Of a stretch of DNA of 64,000 nucleotides, positions 9,193-18,445 are shown piece after piece. The translations under genes were made by a program, and so were the position numbers. The stretch is from NCBI RefSeq assembly GCF_009663465.1, contig NZ_QXHU01000003.1, positions 124,001 to 188,000 on the forward strand. Reading direction: 5' to 3'. Below the pieces are notes generated by a model. The model saw only the letters and a program-made list of their open reading frames with translations. It was not told the DNA's origin and made no database searches. Position 1 is the stretch's first letter; each line of letters starts with the position of its first letter. Source of the DNA: Riemerella anatipestifer. Its GTDB lineage: Bacteria > Bacteroidota > Bacteroidia > Flavobacteriales > Weeksellaceae.

Positions 9193-9870
9193 CTAGATAA
9201 TTAATTTATAACCAATCCCCTTAAGTGTTTGAATGCTTTTGGAGCCTAATTTTTCTCTTAATCTTCGGATATGAACATCTATTGTGCGTTCTCCTACCAC
9301 CACATCGTTCCCCCATACCTTTTCTAAGATTTCCTCTCTCTTAAATACCTTTTCTGTATTAGACGCCAAAAGATTCAACAAATCAAACTCTTTTTTAGGT
9401 AAAATAAAACTTTCATCGCCTTTAGTTACTTTAAAATTATCTCTATCAATAATTAGCTGCCCTACTTTTAAGATTTTATTTTTCTCTTCTACTTGTTGCG
9501 TAAGACTCATTAGAGCATTTACCTTAGAAATAAGCACCTTAGGTTTAATGAGCTTTACGATATAATCGTTTGCTCCTGCTTGATACCCCGCCAACTGTGA
9601 AAACTCCTCACCTCTTGCAGATAGGAATACAATGAGGCAACCGTCCAATATATTTATTTTTCTAATCTCTTGACAAGTTTCTATACCATCTTTATCAGGC
9701 ATCATAACATCAAGAAGAATAAGGTGTGGGAGTATCTCTTTAGCTTTCTCTATACCTTCATTTCCGTTATTGGCAGTGTGTACTTCATATCCTTCTTTCT
9801 TTAGGTTGTAGGAAATAATTTCCAAAATATCAGGCTCATCATCTATTAGGAGTATCCTTTTACCTTTCAT
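9193..9870 (-). CDS. OmpR/PhoB-family response regulator
   Basis: 225 residues. Receiver domain: acidic pair DDEPD, phosphoacceptor Asp in LILLDVMMPDKDG (about residue 54), LSARG, and a conserved Lys in YIVKLIKP. It is followed by a winged-helix trans_reg_C domain (REEILEKVWGNDVVVGERTIDVHIRRLREKLG, split here by motif) ending in TLKGIGYKL. This is the PhoB-type architecture. The promoter region carries two 11-bp-spaced TTAAC direct repeats, consistent with autoregulation. It is divergent from a TonB-dependent receptor, a likely target. Confidence 0.92.
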   Translation of the reverse strand: MKGKRILLIDDEPDILEIISYNLKKEGYEVHTANNGNEGIEKAKEILPHLILLDVMMPDKDGIETCQEIRKINILDGCLIVFLSARGEEFSQLAGYQAGANDYIVKLIKPKVLISKVNALMSLTQQVEEKNKILKVGQLIIDRDNFKVTKGDESFILPKKEFDLLNLLASNTEKVFKREEILEKVWGNDVVVGERTIDVHIRRLREKLGSKSIQTLKGIGYKLII

Positions 9871-9895
9871 TTTTAGTTTTTATTAGTTAGGGATT

Positions 9896-9956
9896 CAAAT
9901 TTAGTTATTTTTTAACTTAAAATTAACACACTTCCAGTTCTTAACATAAAGTTAAT
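9896..9956. promoter_or_regulatory. Response regulator promoter with PhoB-box-like direct repeats
   Basis: On the minus strand TAAATTTG (9896-9903) is a -7-type box 26 bp before the response regulator start. Immediately upstream, on the plus strand, TTAAC occurs at 9912 and 9923 (11 bp apart), and TTAAC/TTAAT at 9941 and 9952 (again 11 bp apart). PhoB-family regulators bind tandem 11-bp direct repeats, so these are candidate operators shared by the divergent regulator and receptor genes. Confidence 0.5.
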
Positions 9957-10072
9957 ATACACCATCATTTGTTAAATATTATTTAATACAAAATTAAACT
10001 TTCCGAAACTCTATTTAAGATTACAATGTAATTTCTTTGCACCAGAAAAACGAATATCTAATAAGTTTAAAA

Positions 10073-12685
10073 ATGAAGTATAACAGGCTTAGTCTTGCTG
10101 TTTTGTTCTTGTGTTCCTCCACTACATTCGTCTTGGGACAGGAAGCTAAAAAAGACAGTATTAAAAATGAAAAGAAAATAGATGGTGTCCAACTGAAAGC
10201 CACTATTAACAAAAAAACTGAAACTGCAGTATTGCAGGCTGTTAAAAAATCTAGCGTTCAGGTACAAGCCATGGGTTCTGAAGAAATTTCTAGGAAGGGT
10301 ATTTCTAATGTAGAACAAAGTTTAACCAAAATCACTGGAGTGAATACCGTGGAAGGTAAAGGGTTATTTGTAAGAGGGTTAGAAGAAAGATACAACACTC
10401 TACTTATAAACGGATTAGGCTCCCCATCTAACAACCCATTCCAAAAAATTATTGCTCTAAAACAGTTCCCAACCGATGTCGTAGGGAAGCTAAATATCTA
10501 TAAAACCTTTAATAGTGATCTTTACGCCGACTTTGCTGGGGCTACTTTTGATATAGAAACATTAACTTATGATAAACCTTTTACAAAAGTAGAGTTTAGT
10601 GTGGGATTTAACAGCCAAACTACTTTTAGAGACAAATTTAAAATCAATGAAAATGCCAATACTATCAATGGTTATCTAGGTCTTAATTCTAAAAATAGGC
10701 AACTACCTAACGAAGTGAGAGGCTTCCGCCCATCTAATTATATTTTCAATGGGCAACAGTCTGTTTCTTCTTTTAAAGATTCTTGGAATGTAGATAATAT
10801 AAAGGCATTACCCAATACAGGGCTCTCTTTCACTACCGCACAGCGTTTTAAGGCTGGTTCTGGTAGAATAGGGTTGCTTTTATCCTTAAATCAGTCCAAT
10901 AAATATCAATACCAAGAAGGGCATAATAACCTATTCTTATTTTCGGGGTCTAACATTACCTATAACAACAAACTCTACCAAAAAGAATATGAATATGAAA
11001 CCGAGTCTTCTGTATTAGTGGGATTAGGCTACAAGAACAAAGGTACAGATGTAATGTTGAATGCGATATTCTTACAAAATTCCACCAACATTATACAAGA
11101 TAATATTGGGTACGTGGACCAAGGAAACTCTGGGGAAGGTCTGTTCCGTGTGAACCAACAGGATATTTCTAGATTTACAGATATACAACTTATCGCTTCC
11201 CAAAAATTAGGCAAAAGACACCTTATAAAAGCTGGTGGTAGCTGGGTAAACAACATTTACCAACAGCCTGATAGAAAGATATTTTCAGGAATTCCTGAAA
11301 CTCCTCATGACTATGATAGAATAAGGCTAAGTTACGGAGGAAATAACCTTATCCGCCAATACCTAGATGTGAATGGTAAAAATTATCTTTCCGCTTTCGC
11401 AGAGTATAAATTGAGTTTAGGTGAAAAAAATGATAGAAAATCTTACCCTATAGAACTAAGTTTGGGATATAATGGTTTTATGGATAGAAGAAGTACTTCG
11501 TACAGATTTATCTATTCTGTATTTAATAATAATGTTTCACCGAGTGGAAGAACAGTTATTATAAACCCAGATACACCACAAGATACCTTTAACCAATCTA
11601 CGCTCAACGGATTCTTTAATTACAGAGAAGGCTCTAATGTAGTGTACAGAAACAATATTTATCAGTTTGTAAATGCAGGATATACTAGCATCAACTATAA
11701 ACCAAACGATACTTGGGACATTATTTTAGGTGGTAGAATAGAAAACAATATGAATATCACGAGGTACAAAGAACTTTCCAACTCCATCAATGGACCTTTT
11801 CTAAACCTTACTAGAAATCAGTACTATCTATTACCTTCAGTATCAGTTAAAAAAGAGCTAAACTCTAAAACTAACTTAAGATTTGCTTTCAGTAAAACTA
11901 TTACTAGACCTATCTTAATAGAGTATATGCCAATTACCTATATCAACCCTAACAACGAAAATATACTAGGTAACCCCAAACTTACCAATAGTGAAAACTA
12001 TAACTTTGACCTTAAGTATGAGCTATTTCCTACGAAAGACGAAATGTTTGCTTTTGGTATCTTCGGAAAGAAAATCGTAAATGCTATAGAAAAATCCTAC
12101 ACTGCATCGGCAAATTCTAATGGACAAACCATTACCTTTTTCAATGCCACCGAAGCCAATCTAGCAGGTATAGAGTTAGAAGGAATCATCAATCTAAAAA
12201 GAATTTCAGAAAGCCTTTCTCCTTTCTCACTAGGCACAAACGCTACCTTAATGTACTCTGATGTTAAGCGTAGTAGCCTACAAAAAGAACAAGAATCCGA
12301 CAGACAAAAAGGATTAAAAAGAGGTTTACAAGGTGCCGCACCGTGGACTCTAAATGCAGATTTGAAATACGAGACAAAGAATGCAAAGAATTTAACTCAA
12401 ACAGCATCTTTGGTGTATAATGTTTCTGGTTCTAAAATCCATACACTAGGATCAATCGGAGTAGATCATATTTATGAAAGACCTTTCCATAAGTTAGATT
12501 TTGTTTACCAAAAAGAACTTTCTAAACAATGGAAGACTAAATTCAGTATCATCAATATACTCAATACTCAATACAGATTGGAGTATGGTAATAACAGCGA
12601 TGTAGAAGTAAGAGCAGATAGCTTCGTACATACAGACTATAGAAGAGGAACTAACTTTAATCTTTCAGTAGAATATACTTTTTAA
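10073..12685 (+). CDS. TonB-dependent outer membrane receptor
   Basis: 870 residues from the ATG at 10073, where a clear signal peptide begins (MKYNRLSLAVLFLCSSTTF, cleavage near LGQ). The frame is open from a TTG at 10037. The plug domain includes SRKGISNVEQSLTKITGVNT and GLFVRGLEERYNTLLINGL, followed by a long beta barrel ending in an aromatic residue (SVEYTF). No carboxypeptidase-like N-terminal domain is seen. It imports an unknown ligand across the outer membrane with TonB energy. A lipoprotein gene follows after 37 bp. Phosphate-linked uptake is inferred from the divergent PhoB-like regulator. Confidence 0.9.
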   Translation: MKYNRLSLAVLFLCSSTTFVLGQEAKKDSIKNEKKIDGVQLKATINKKTETAVLQAVKKSSVQVQAMGSEEISRKGISNVEQSLTKITGVNTVEGKGLFVRGLEERYNTLLINGLGSPSNNPFQKIIALKQFPTDVVGKLNIYKTFNSDLYADFAGATFDIETLTYDKPFTKVEFSVGFNSQTTFRDKFKINENANTINGYLGLNSKNRQLPNEVRGFRPSNYIFNGQQSVSSFKDSWNVDNIKALPNTGLSFTTAQRFKAGSGRIGLLLSLNQSNKYQYQEGHNNLFLFSGSNITYNNKLYQKEYEYETESSVLVGLGYKNKGTDVMLNAIFLQNSTNIIQDNIGYVDQGNSGEGLFRVNQQDISRFTDIQLIASQKLGKRHLIKAGGSWVNNIYQQPDRKIFSGIPETPHDYDRIRLSYGGNNLIRQYLDVNGKNYLSAFAEYKLSLGEKNDRKSYPIELSLGYNGFMDRRSTSYRFIYSVFNNNVSPSGRTVIINPDTPQDTFNQSTLNGFFNYREGSNVVYRNNIYQFVNAGYTSINYKPNDTWDIILGGRIENNMNITRYKELSNSINGPFLNLTRNQYYLLPSVSVKKELNSKTNLRFAFSKTITRPILIEYMPITYINPNNENILGNPKLTNSENYNFDLKYELFPTKDEMFAFGIFGKKIVNAIEKSYTASANSNGQTITFFNATEANLAGIELEGIINLKRISESLSPFSLGTNATLMYSDVKRSSLQKEQESDRQKGLKRGLQGAAPWTLNADLKYETKNAKNLTQTASLVYNVSGSKIHTLGSIGVDHIYERPFHKLDFVYQKELSKQWKTKFSIINILNTQYRLEYGNNSDVEVRADSFVHTDYRRGTNFNLSVEYTF

Positions 12686-12722
12686 TTTGAATCAAAAAAA
12701 TCAATAATTTAATCTAATAAAA

Positions 12723-13940
12723 ATGAAAAAACATCTTTTATCATTATGCTCTTTAGCACTTGTACTATCCGTAACTTCTTGTACTATAGACATTCGTGAG
12801 GACAACGATGCTTCCACAAGTACCAAAATAGAAAATACTACTGGAAGTGTAATGGAAGGTTCTGGAAGCCTTAACGGTACTATTACTAAAGACCTCCTAA
12901 TCAAAAAAGGTAACTATACTCTAGACGGTGTGGTAAAAGTAGCTAGCGGAGTTACACTTACCATAGAACCAGGAGCTGTATTTACTGCCAATTCTTCTAA
13001 CGATACTAGCTTAGTAATTCTGCAGGGTGCTAAAATCAATGCACAAGGTACTGCTGATAACCCTATCGTATTTACTTCTAATACCAAAATCCCTGGAGAC
13101 TGGGGTGGAATTTCAATCTATGGTAAAGCCCCCATAATTGCCGCAAATGGTAACAAAACTGCTATTTCTGAAGACGGTAATAATTTGCAGTATGGAGGTG
13201 ATGATGCCAACGACAATTCTGGTGTAATGAAATTTGTAAGAGTAGAATATGGAGGTAAAAAAATCGGAGACGGAAAATCTGAAAACAACTCTATGACTTT
13301 CTATTCTGTTGGAGCGGGTACTATACTAGAGAATCTAGTCGCTTATAAAGGAACAGACGACGGATTTGAGTTCTTCGGAGGTACAGTAAGTGCTACTAAC
13401 CTTGTTTCTTATGGAAACTTTGATGACTCTTTCGACTGGCAAGATGGCTGGTCTGGACAAAACAATTCTAATTGGTTTGCGTACCAAACGAAAGTAGGTA
13501 ACTTTGGTATGGAGATAGAAGCCTCTTCTAATAAAAATAATACAGCTCCTAAAATTAATGGTATCACACTTATTAGAGAAGCTGGTACTAAACCTGAAGT
13601 AGAAGGCTCTACAGAAATCTCTGCTATCCAGTTCAAAAAACAAGGCTCTGGAATATTCAAAAATGTTTATATAGACGGATACAAGGATAACAATGGGAAG
13701 AAAGCCTATGCGGTACTTATCCAAGATAAAGATACCCAAAACGATCAAGTGGCTACCAACAATATTAAAGTAACACCTATCAACTATCTAAACTCATCTA
13801 ATCCTGCTGTGTGGGGCTATGGTTACGCCAATGATAACCCAGCAAGTTTCACTTCTGATTCTTCGGTTAAGAAGGTAAATCTAGTTTCTGGAGCGTGGGC
13901 AAATGTAGATGGAGTGGACTTATTAAAGGCTTTAAAGTAA
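12723..13940 (+). CDS. Surface or periplasmic lipoprotein, predicted parallel beta-helix, partner of the TonB receptor
   Basis: 405 residues with a lipoprotein signal (LALVLSVTSCTID, Cys about residue 20). The body is rich in Gly, Asn and Thr and has repeating turns typical of a right-handed beta-helix (GDWGGISIYGKAPI, RVEYGGKKIGDG, GTDDGFEFFGGTVS, NFDDSFDWQDGW). It immediately follows the TonB-dependent receptor and probably works with it as a ligand-capturing or processing partner. I do not recognise a specific function. Asp/Glu-rich loops could bind metal. Confidence 0.75.
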   Translation: MKKHLLSLCSLALVLSVTSCTIDIREDNDASTSTKIENTTGSVMEGSGSLNGTITKDLLIKKGNYTLDGVVKVASGVTLTIEPGAVFTANSSNDTSLVILQGAKINAQGTADNPIVFTSNTKIPGDWGGISIYGKAPIIAANGNKTAISEDGNNLQYGGDDANDNSGVMKFVRVEYGGKKIGDGKSENNSMTFYSVGAGTILENLVAYKGTDDGFEFFGGTVSATNLVSYGNFDDSFDWQDGWSGQNNSNWFAYQTKVGNFGMEIEASSNKNNTAPKINGITLIREAGTKPEVEGSTEISAIQFKKQGSGIFKNVYIDGYKDNNGKKAYAVLIQDKDTQNDQVATNNIKVTPINYLNSSNPAVWGYGYANDNPASFTSDSSVKKVNLVSGAWANVDGVDLLKALK

Positions 13941-13980
13941 AATATACTACTAAGTACTAAAATTAAGTTTTTCATTGTAA

Positions 13981-14017
13981 AAAAGTTAGCTACCCCAAAT
14001 TGGGATAGCTAACTTTT
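13981..14017. terminator. Bidirectional terminator
   Basis: Long inverted repeat AAAAGTTAGCTA / TAGCTAACTTTT with a C-rich/G-rich inner pair, between convergent genes. It overlaps the stop codon of the minus-strand oxidoreductase by 2 bp. Confidence 0.85.
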
Positions 14018-15062
14018 ATTTAGCTAAAAAACGTAAACCATTAACTTCCTTAGGCAATTCTATTTGAGTTTGAGTAAAATCGTATAATATTTTAGAAAAA
14101 TAGCTACCATTGAGAATCCCCCTTGCCCCTAATCCATTAAAAACATACAAATTAGAATATACCTCGTGAGCTCCCAAAATAGGTCTTCTATCCTTAACTG
14201 TAGGTCTAAAACCATAACAAACCTCTTGTATTTCAAAATCAAACGGATAAAATTCTCTAAGCCCGTTTTTGAGTTGTTCTACGGCCTTAGTGTCTATTTT
14301 CTCATCAGTATTATCTCTATCATAGGTTCCTCCATAGTAGAAAGAGTTAGTATCTTCTAAAGGAAATAAAAAATGTTTTTTCTTAATAGTAACATCAGAG
14401 TATAGCTCTTTAGAAAGTTTTACTTTAAGATGATGCCCTTTATTTGGATTTACCATAATATCCCTAAAAAAAGGATTATTTTTAACGCCTATCCCCTCCG
14501 CAAAAACAACCTTTTTATAAATCCAATCTTTATATTTATTATTTTCCACATCAATTTGATTATAATCAAATCGTTCCTTTATCAATTTATTTTGACGCTC
14601 CAAATAGTGTAAATAATCACTAAAAAACAAAGGTACATTTAGCCTTGAAGACCTCAATACTTTACCTGTCTCAAAAGGATTTTCTACATTTTCTAATGTA
14701 TAGAAATCATCACTCAAAAAAGGCTTCAAATCTTCCTTCTCTAGCCTTTTTTTCTTCCACAATTCTCTCTCAGATTCGTCATGAAATATCCTATGTATAG
14801 GGGCTTCTATTAAATAATTTGTACCTGTATAAGCTTCTATTTCCTTTATTGTATCTGTAAGAAATTCTATCTGCTCATTAGCCTTCCAAAAAGTGGTAAA
14901 CTTCTTAAGAACTACAGGGTTTACAATGCCAGCCGATACTTGAGAAGCTCCTTTTTCACCATCTGAAAATAAAACAAAAGAGTGATTATTTTTCAATAAT
15001 TGATGAGCAAAAAATAATCCAGCATAGCCATCTCCTACAATAATATATTCTACATTTTTCAT
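14016..15062 (-). CDS. FAD-dependent oxidoreductase (DAO family)
   Basis: 348 residues. The N-terminal Rossmann motif YIIVGDGYAGLFFA binds FAD, and the C-terminus has the DAO-type GLGARGILNGSYFSKIL and a RRPILGAH segment. It is cytoplasmic, and its substrate is not identifiable from sequence. It lies downstream of gldKLMN in the same direction but is separated by a terminator hairpin just before its start, so it may be transcribed by read-through or its own promoter. The gene also follows gldN in other flavobacteria as I recall; a role in gliding or secretion is not established. Confidence 0.8.
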   Translation of the reverse strand: MKNVEYIIVGDGYAGLFFAHQLLKNNHSFVLFSDGEKGASQVSAGIVNPVVLKKFTTFWKANEQIEFLTDTIKEIEAYTGTNYLIEAPIHRIFHDESERELWKKKRLEKEDLKPFLSDDFYTLENVENPFETGKVLRSSRLNVPLFFSDYLHYLERQNKLIKERFDYNQIDVENNKYKDWIYKKVVFAEGIGVKNNPFFRDIMVNPNKGHHLKVKLSKELYSDVTIKKKHFLFPLEDTNSFYYGGTYDRDNTDEKIDTKAVEQLKNGLREFYPFDFEIQEVCYGFRPTVKDRRPILGAHEVYSNLYVFNGLGARGILNGSYFSKILYDFTQTQIELPKEVNGLRFLAK

Positions 15063-15085
15063 AAAATCTTTTTCGTTTTAAACAC

Positions 15086-15113
15086 AAAACCTGAGCTTAT
15101 GAACTCAGGTTTT
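15086..15113 (-). terminator. Terminator after gldN
   Basis: Inverted repeat AAAACCTGAG / CTCAGGTTTT with an 8-base loop, between gldN and the FAD oxidoreductase gene, 23 bp upstream of the latter's start. Confidence 0.75.
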
Positions 15114-15149
15114 ATTATGATACAAAAACATACACGGAACGTTTAAAAT

Positions 15150-16064
15150 CTAGTAATTCCACATATCATTTTCCATTTCTAATATTTGGTTTTTAATTCT
15201 TTCACTTTCTTCCAACTGAGCCTCTGCATCATTGGGAATGTAATCCTTAATTACCCCACTTCCTAATCCATTTTCAGACTTGTAAATGATAGAAGAGAAC
15301 CTTCTCGCATTAAGAATATCATCAAAACTAATATCAGAAGACAAATTTTTATTATTAAAAACTCTAGCATTTGCCGTAATCTGCCTAGCATCTGGATAAA
15401 ACACCCAAAAAAGATCTATAAACTCCTCCTTATCAGCAAATTGTTGTCCCATAGTTTGTGGATCTGGTCCCATAGCTGCTATTCCAAGAAGACGATATTT
15501 CATTTGTCCATCTCTTCTATCAATATACCACATACCTTTTATTTTCAACAACTTAACCTGTTCAGACTTCGTTTCATAAACATCTGTGCCTGCTTTCTTA
15601 TCTTCCTCAGATACTTTTTCTCCACTGTTAATCTTATCAATGAGCCAGTCTGAAGTTACCACTCTACTCATCCTTTGTTGTATTTCTTCAGGTTTTAGTC
15701 TAGTCGTAAACATCTCATCATCATAGACCTCCTTTATTTTACCGCTATTAATACCATCTAACAATAGCTGATAGAGAGATTTATTCTGCGAAACCAAACC
15801 ATCAGAATTATGGTAGAAAGGCTGATTGATTTTTTCATTCATATCAATAATTTCCCACACTACCATACTTCTAAGGATATCCTTATCTTCTATGTAACCA
15901 TAATCTAAAGGTTTAACCTCCGTAGACACTATTTCATCTCCTTTCTGAGCTTGATTCCCCTCTCTTAATTTGCGAAATTCTTCTGGAGATTTTGCATTAA
16001 GAATATTCTGCCCCCAAGCAAAACTAGAAGCTAATATGAAAGTACTAAAAATGATTTTTTTCAT
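15150..16064 (-). CDS. gldN: Gliding motility / type IX secretion protein GldN
   Basis: 304 residues with an N-terminal signal peptide (FSTFILASSFAWG). The family-typical segments DYGYIEDKDILRSMVVWEIIDMNEKINQP and WVFYPDARQITANARVFN, described here by their ends, identify it as GldN/PorN. With GldK it forms the periplasmic ring on the outer membrane side of the type IX secretion motor. It is the last gene of the gldK-L-M-N operon and is followed by a terminator. Confidence 0.95.
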   Translation of the reverse strand: MKKIIFSTFILASSFAWGQNILNAKSPEEFRKLREGNQAQKGDEIVSTEVKPLDYGYIEDKDILRSMVVWEIIDMNEKINQPFYHNSDGLVSQNKSLYQLLLDGINSGKIKEVYDDEMFTTRLKPEEIQQRMSRVVTSDWLIDKINSGEKVSEEDKKAGTDVYETKSEQVKLLKIKGMWYIDRRDGQMKYRLLGIAAMGPDPQTMGQQFADKEEFIDLFWVFYPDARQITANARVFNNKNLSSDISFDDILNARRFSSIIYKSENGLGSGVIKDYIPNDAEAQLEESERIKNQILEMENDMWNY

Positions 16065-16121
16065 TGATACTATTATTTTATTTTTCCTTAATAAAAATAA
16101 GGAATACTCAATCTTATAAAT

Positions 16122-17681
16122 TTATTGAACATTTATTACCACCGGAGAAATGTTCTTAAGCATTTGTCCACCCAAACCACTAGCCGTAGCTTGTATATCA
16201 TAAACATAAACTACATCGCCAGAACGCAAGTTAGCTGTCTGTGCTGCTACCGAACTCAAACTATTACCGCTGATAAAACTAGCTGCCTTACCTGGTATTT
16301 TCACTCTAAATCCAGTTACTGTAAAACTTACAGGAAATTCAAAATCTGGAATTGCGGCAGATATAGTTTGATTTTTAATAGAACTTGCAGGCATAGAAAC
16401 CACATTCTGTCCTCTAATTTCCCCTTGCGGAGCAGGAACACTTTTCACTCTGAACGGGAATGAAGCTGTAGTAGCTTTACCATTAGGCAAAGTACCCGTA
16501 ACTGTAATATTTACCAAATTACCAGCTCCTGGACGGATAATCCATTTGCCTTTACCTCCAGATACAGAAGCTCCAGCAGCAGATAATTTTACTGACGCAT
16601 TATCAACACCTAGCATAGATGCAGAAATAGGATTATCTACTCCCCTATAAAGTACATTCATCTTGTCAGCAGAAACTACAGCTCCGCTTTGCAATGCTAC
16701 TTCCTTAGCACCAGCAATAACGCGATAAGAATGTGAAAAAGGTAATCTTATTGGCTTCTGATTAGCATCTAAAAATGTAATTTCTCCATTAAATTTAAAG
16801 TCACCTACACTCGCTGTATTAAGACTTTTAAAACCTTGACCATTAGCCATTCTATCTACACCAGATATAGACATACCAGGAACAGAACTTGCATAAGTAC
16901 CAACAACAATCTTAGCCTCTGCTTTATCTCCTTGCAAAACAACCGTCGGTGCAGCAACAATAGCTTCAAATGCATTAAACTTAATATCCGCATCTACTTT
17001 CTCTTTAAGCATATTAGCCAAAGCATCTGATTGTAGATTTCTAGCTTCAGACTGCAACACCTCCAAGTTAGCTAATGCAGCTACCAATGGCTGATTATAA
17101 AATTTAGAAACTAACCAATCCTTTTTAATACTATTCGTACCAATACTAGCATTAAAAGAACTGTTAGCTCTTTCTATAATAGCTTCATTCTGGGAGTTTT
17201 TAGGAAAAATTTTCAAAACCAAATCTCTAACCTCCCCCATCAAAGTCTTCAACTTCTCTGCATTTTTACTTGGACTAGCTTCATTTGCCTTATCGAAAAA
17301 GTAAAGCGTAGAAGCATCAGTATTATTTAAAGCATTAAAATTAAATTCTTTAGAAGCCATATCTTGACCTGCAAACTTCTGCATTTCTGTTTTAGAAGCC
17401 TCTATAAACTTTACCAAAGCATCTATCTTTTCCTTCAATAATTTGTATTGTTCATAAGGTTGAGAAAAAGACTCTGGAGAATTTTCCGCCTTTTGGCGAA
17501 GAGTTTCTTCAAATATTTTATTCTTGGATTGAGTTAATAGCGTTGCTTGACTCAAAGTATCTTTTGTGTCATTATAAGAGCGTATAATCTCTTGATCTAT
17601 CTGCATTGCAAGCATCGCAATAAAAACTAGATACATCAAGGTGATCATCTTCTGACGCGGTGATAATTTTTCCTTTGCCAT
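16122..17681 (-). CDS. gldM: Gliding motility / type IX secretion motor protein GldM
   Basis: 519 residues, normal length. It starts KEKLSPRQKMITLMYLVF, a short cytoplasmic stretch running into a single membrane helix with the conserved Glu/Asp-containing end (AMQIDQEII). A helical N-terminal periplasmic domain and Ig-like D2-D4 domains follow. GldM is the shaft of the proton-driven GldLM motor that powers type IX secretion and gliding, and it contacts the GldKN ring. It is 49 bp downstream of gldL. Confidence 0.96.
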   Translation of the reverse strand: MAKEKLSPRQKMITLMYLVFIAMLAMQIDQEIIRSYNDTKDTLSQATLLTQSKNKIFEETLRQKAENSPESFSQPYEQYKLLKEKIDALVKFIEASKTEMQKFAGQDMASKEFNFNALNNTDASTLYFFDKANEASPSKNAEKLKTLMGEVRDLVLKIFPKNSQNEAIIERANSSFNASIGTNSIKKDWLVSKFYNQPLVAALANLEVLQSEARNLQSDALANMLKEKVDADIKFNAFEAIVAAPTVVLQGDKAEAKIVVGTYASSVPGMSISGVDRMANGQGFKSLNTASVGDFKFNGEITFLDANQKPIRLPFSHSYRVIAGAKEVALQSGAVVSADKMNVLYRGVDNPISASMLGVDNASVKLSAAGASVSGGKGKWIIRPGAGNLVNITVTGTLPNGKATTASFPFRVKSVPAPQGEIRGQNVVSMPASSIKNQTISAAIPDFEFPVSFTVTGFRVKIPGKAASFISGNSLSSVAAQTANLRSGDVVYVYDIQATASGLGGQMLKNISPVVINVQ

Positions 17682-17730
17682 TTTAGTTTTTTAGTGTTAA
17701 AAATAGATTAAAACTTTGAAAAAGAAAATC

Positions 17731-18414
17731 TTATCCTTTCATTGCATTCAGCATACCTCCATAAACTCTATTAAGATTATTAAGGTTAGCTGTAAGCCCG
17801 TCTAATTCTTGATTAAATTTCTCCGACTGCTCTACTGATTTTTGTAAATCAGAAACATATTTTTGATGATATTCTGATTGAGCTTTGCCATGCTCTAACT
17901 GTAGTGCATAAAGTGCATTCATACTTTCCAAATGACTTGCCGCCAATGTAAGCTGATCATTATATTTCTGAGTAGAAGAGGACACATCTACAGTCTGATT
18001 AATCTGATCTACAGATGCAGAAAATTTATCTATCCCTGTTCTAAGTCTTTCAAATAATTGAACATCTAAATTAGCTTCCTTCAGCATCTTATCCAATTTC
18101 TCAGAAAGAGACACTTCTAATTGCTTTATTTCTTGTGTCTGTTCTACTACATTTTTTCTCGGTTTAGGCTGAGCATTAGCGTCTAATAATTCTGGATATA
18201 CATTCTCCCAAGCATACTTAGATTCTTCAGTAGGCGGATTAAAAGCATATAGTAGAAATATAAGAGCCTCGGTAATCAACCCTGCCCCTAAAATCCATGT
18301 GGGATTTATTAAGCCACCAAAAGTAGTGTGAGTCATTTTAAAAAACGCCCCTAAAATTACCACAGAAGCACCTACCGAGTAGATGAAATTTAAAGTTTTA
18401 TCACTTAGTTTCAT
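17731..18414 (-). CDS. gldL: Gliding motility / type IX secretion motor protein GldL
   Basis: 227 residues. Two membrane helices at about residues 9-25 and 38-58 (IYSVGASVVILGAFFKMTH; ILGAGLITEALIFLLYAFN) carry the conserved Glu in GLITEAL, as expected for the proton-channel subunit. A long cytoplasmic coiled-coil-rich tail follows. It forms the inner-membrane GldLM motor with the adjacent GldM. Confidence 0.96.
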   Translation of the reverse strand: MKLSDKTLNFIYSVGASVVILGAFFKMTHTTFGGLINPTWILGAGLITEALIFLLYAFNPPTEESKYAWENVYPELLDANAQPKPRKNVVEQTQEIKQLEVSLSEKLDKMLKEANLDVQLFERLRTGIDKFSASVDQINQTVDVSSSTQKYNDQLTLAASHLESMNALYALQLEHGKAQSEYHQKYVSDLQKSVEQSEKFNQELDGLTANLNNLNRVYGGMLNAMKG

Positions 18415-18445
18415 GATGTAAAAAAAATATTATTGTCTTTATTTA

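Noticed and set aside
13335-13748. 137-residue minus-strand ORF inside the beta-helix lipoprotein gene
   Set aside because: Antisense shadow of a well-supported coding sequence; composition is atypical and there is no start context.
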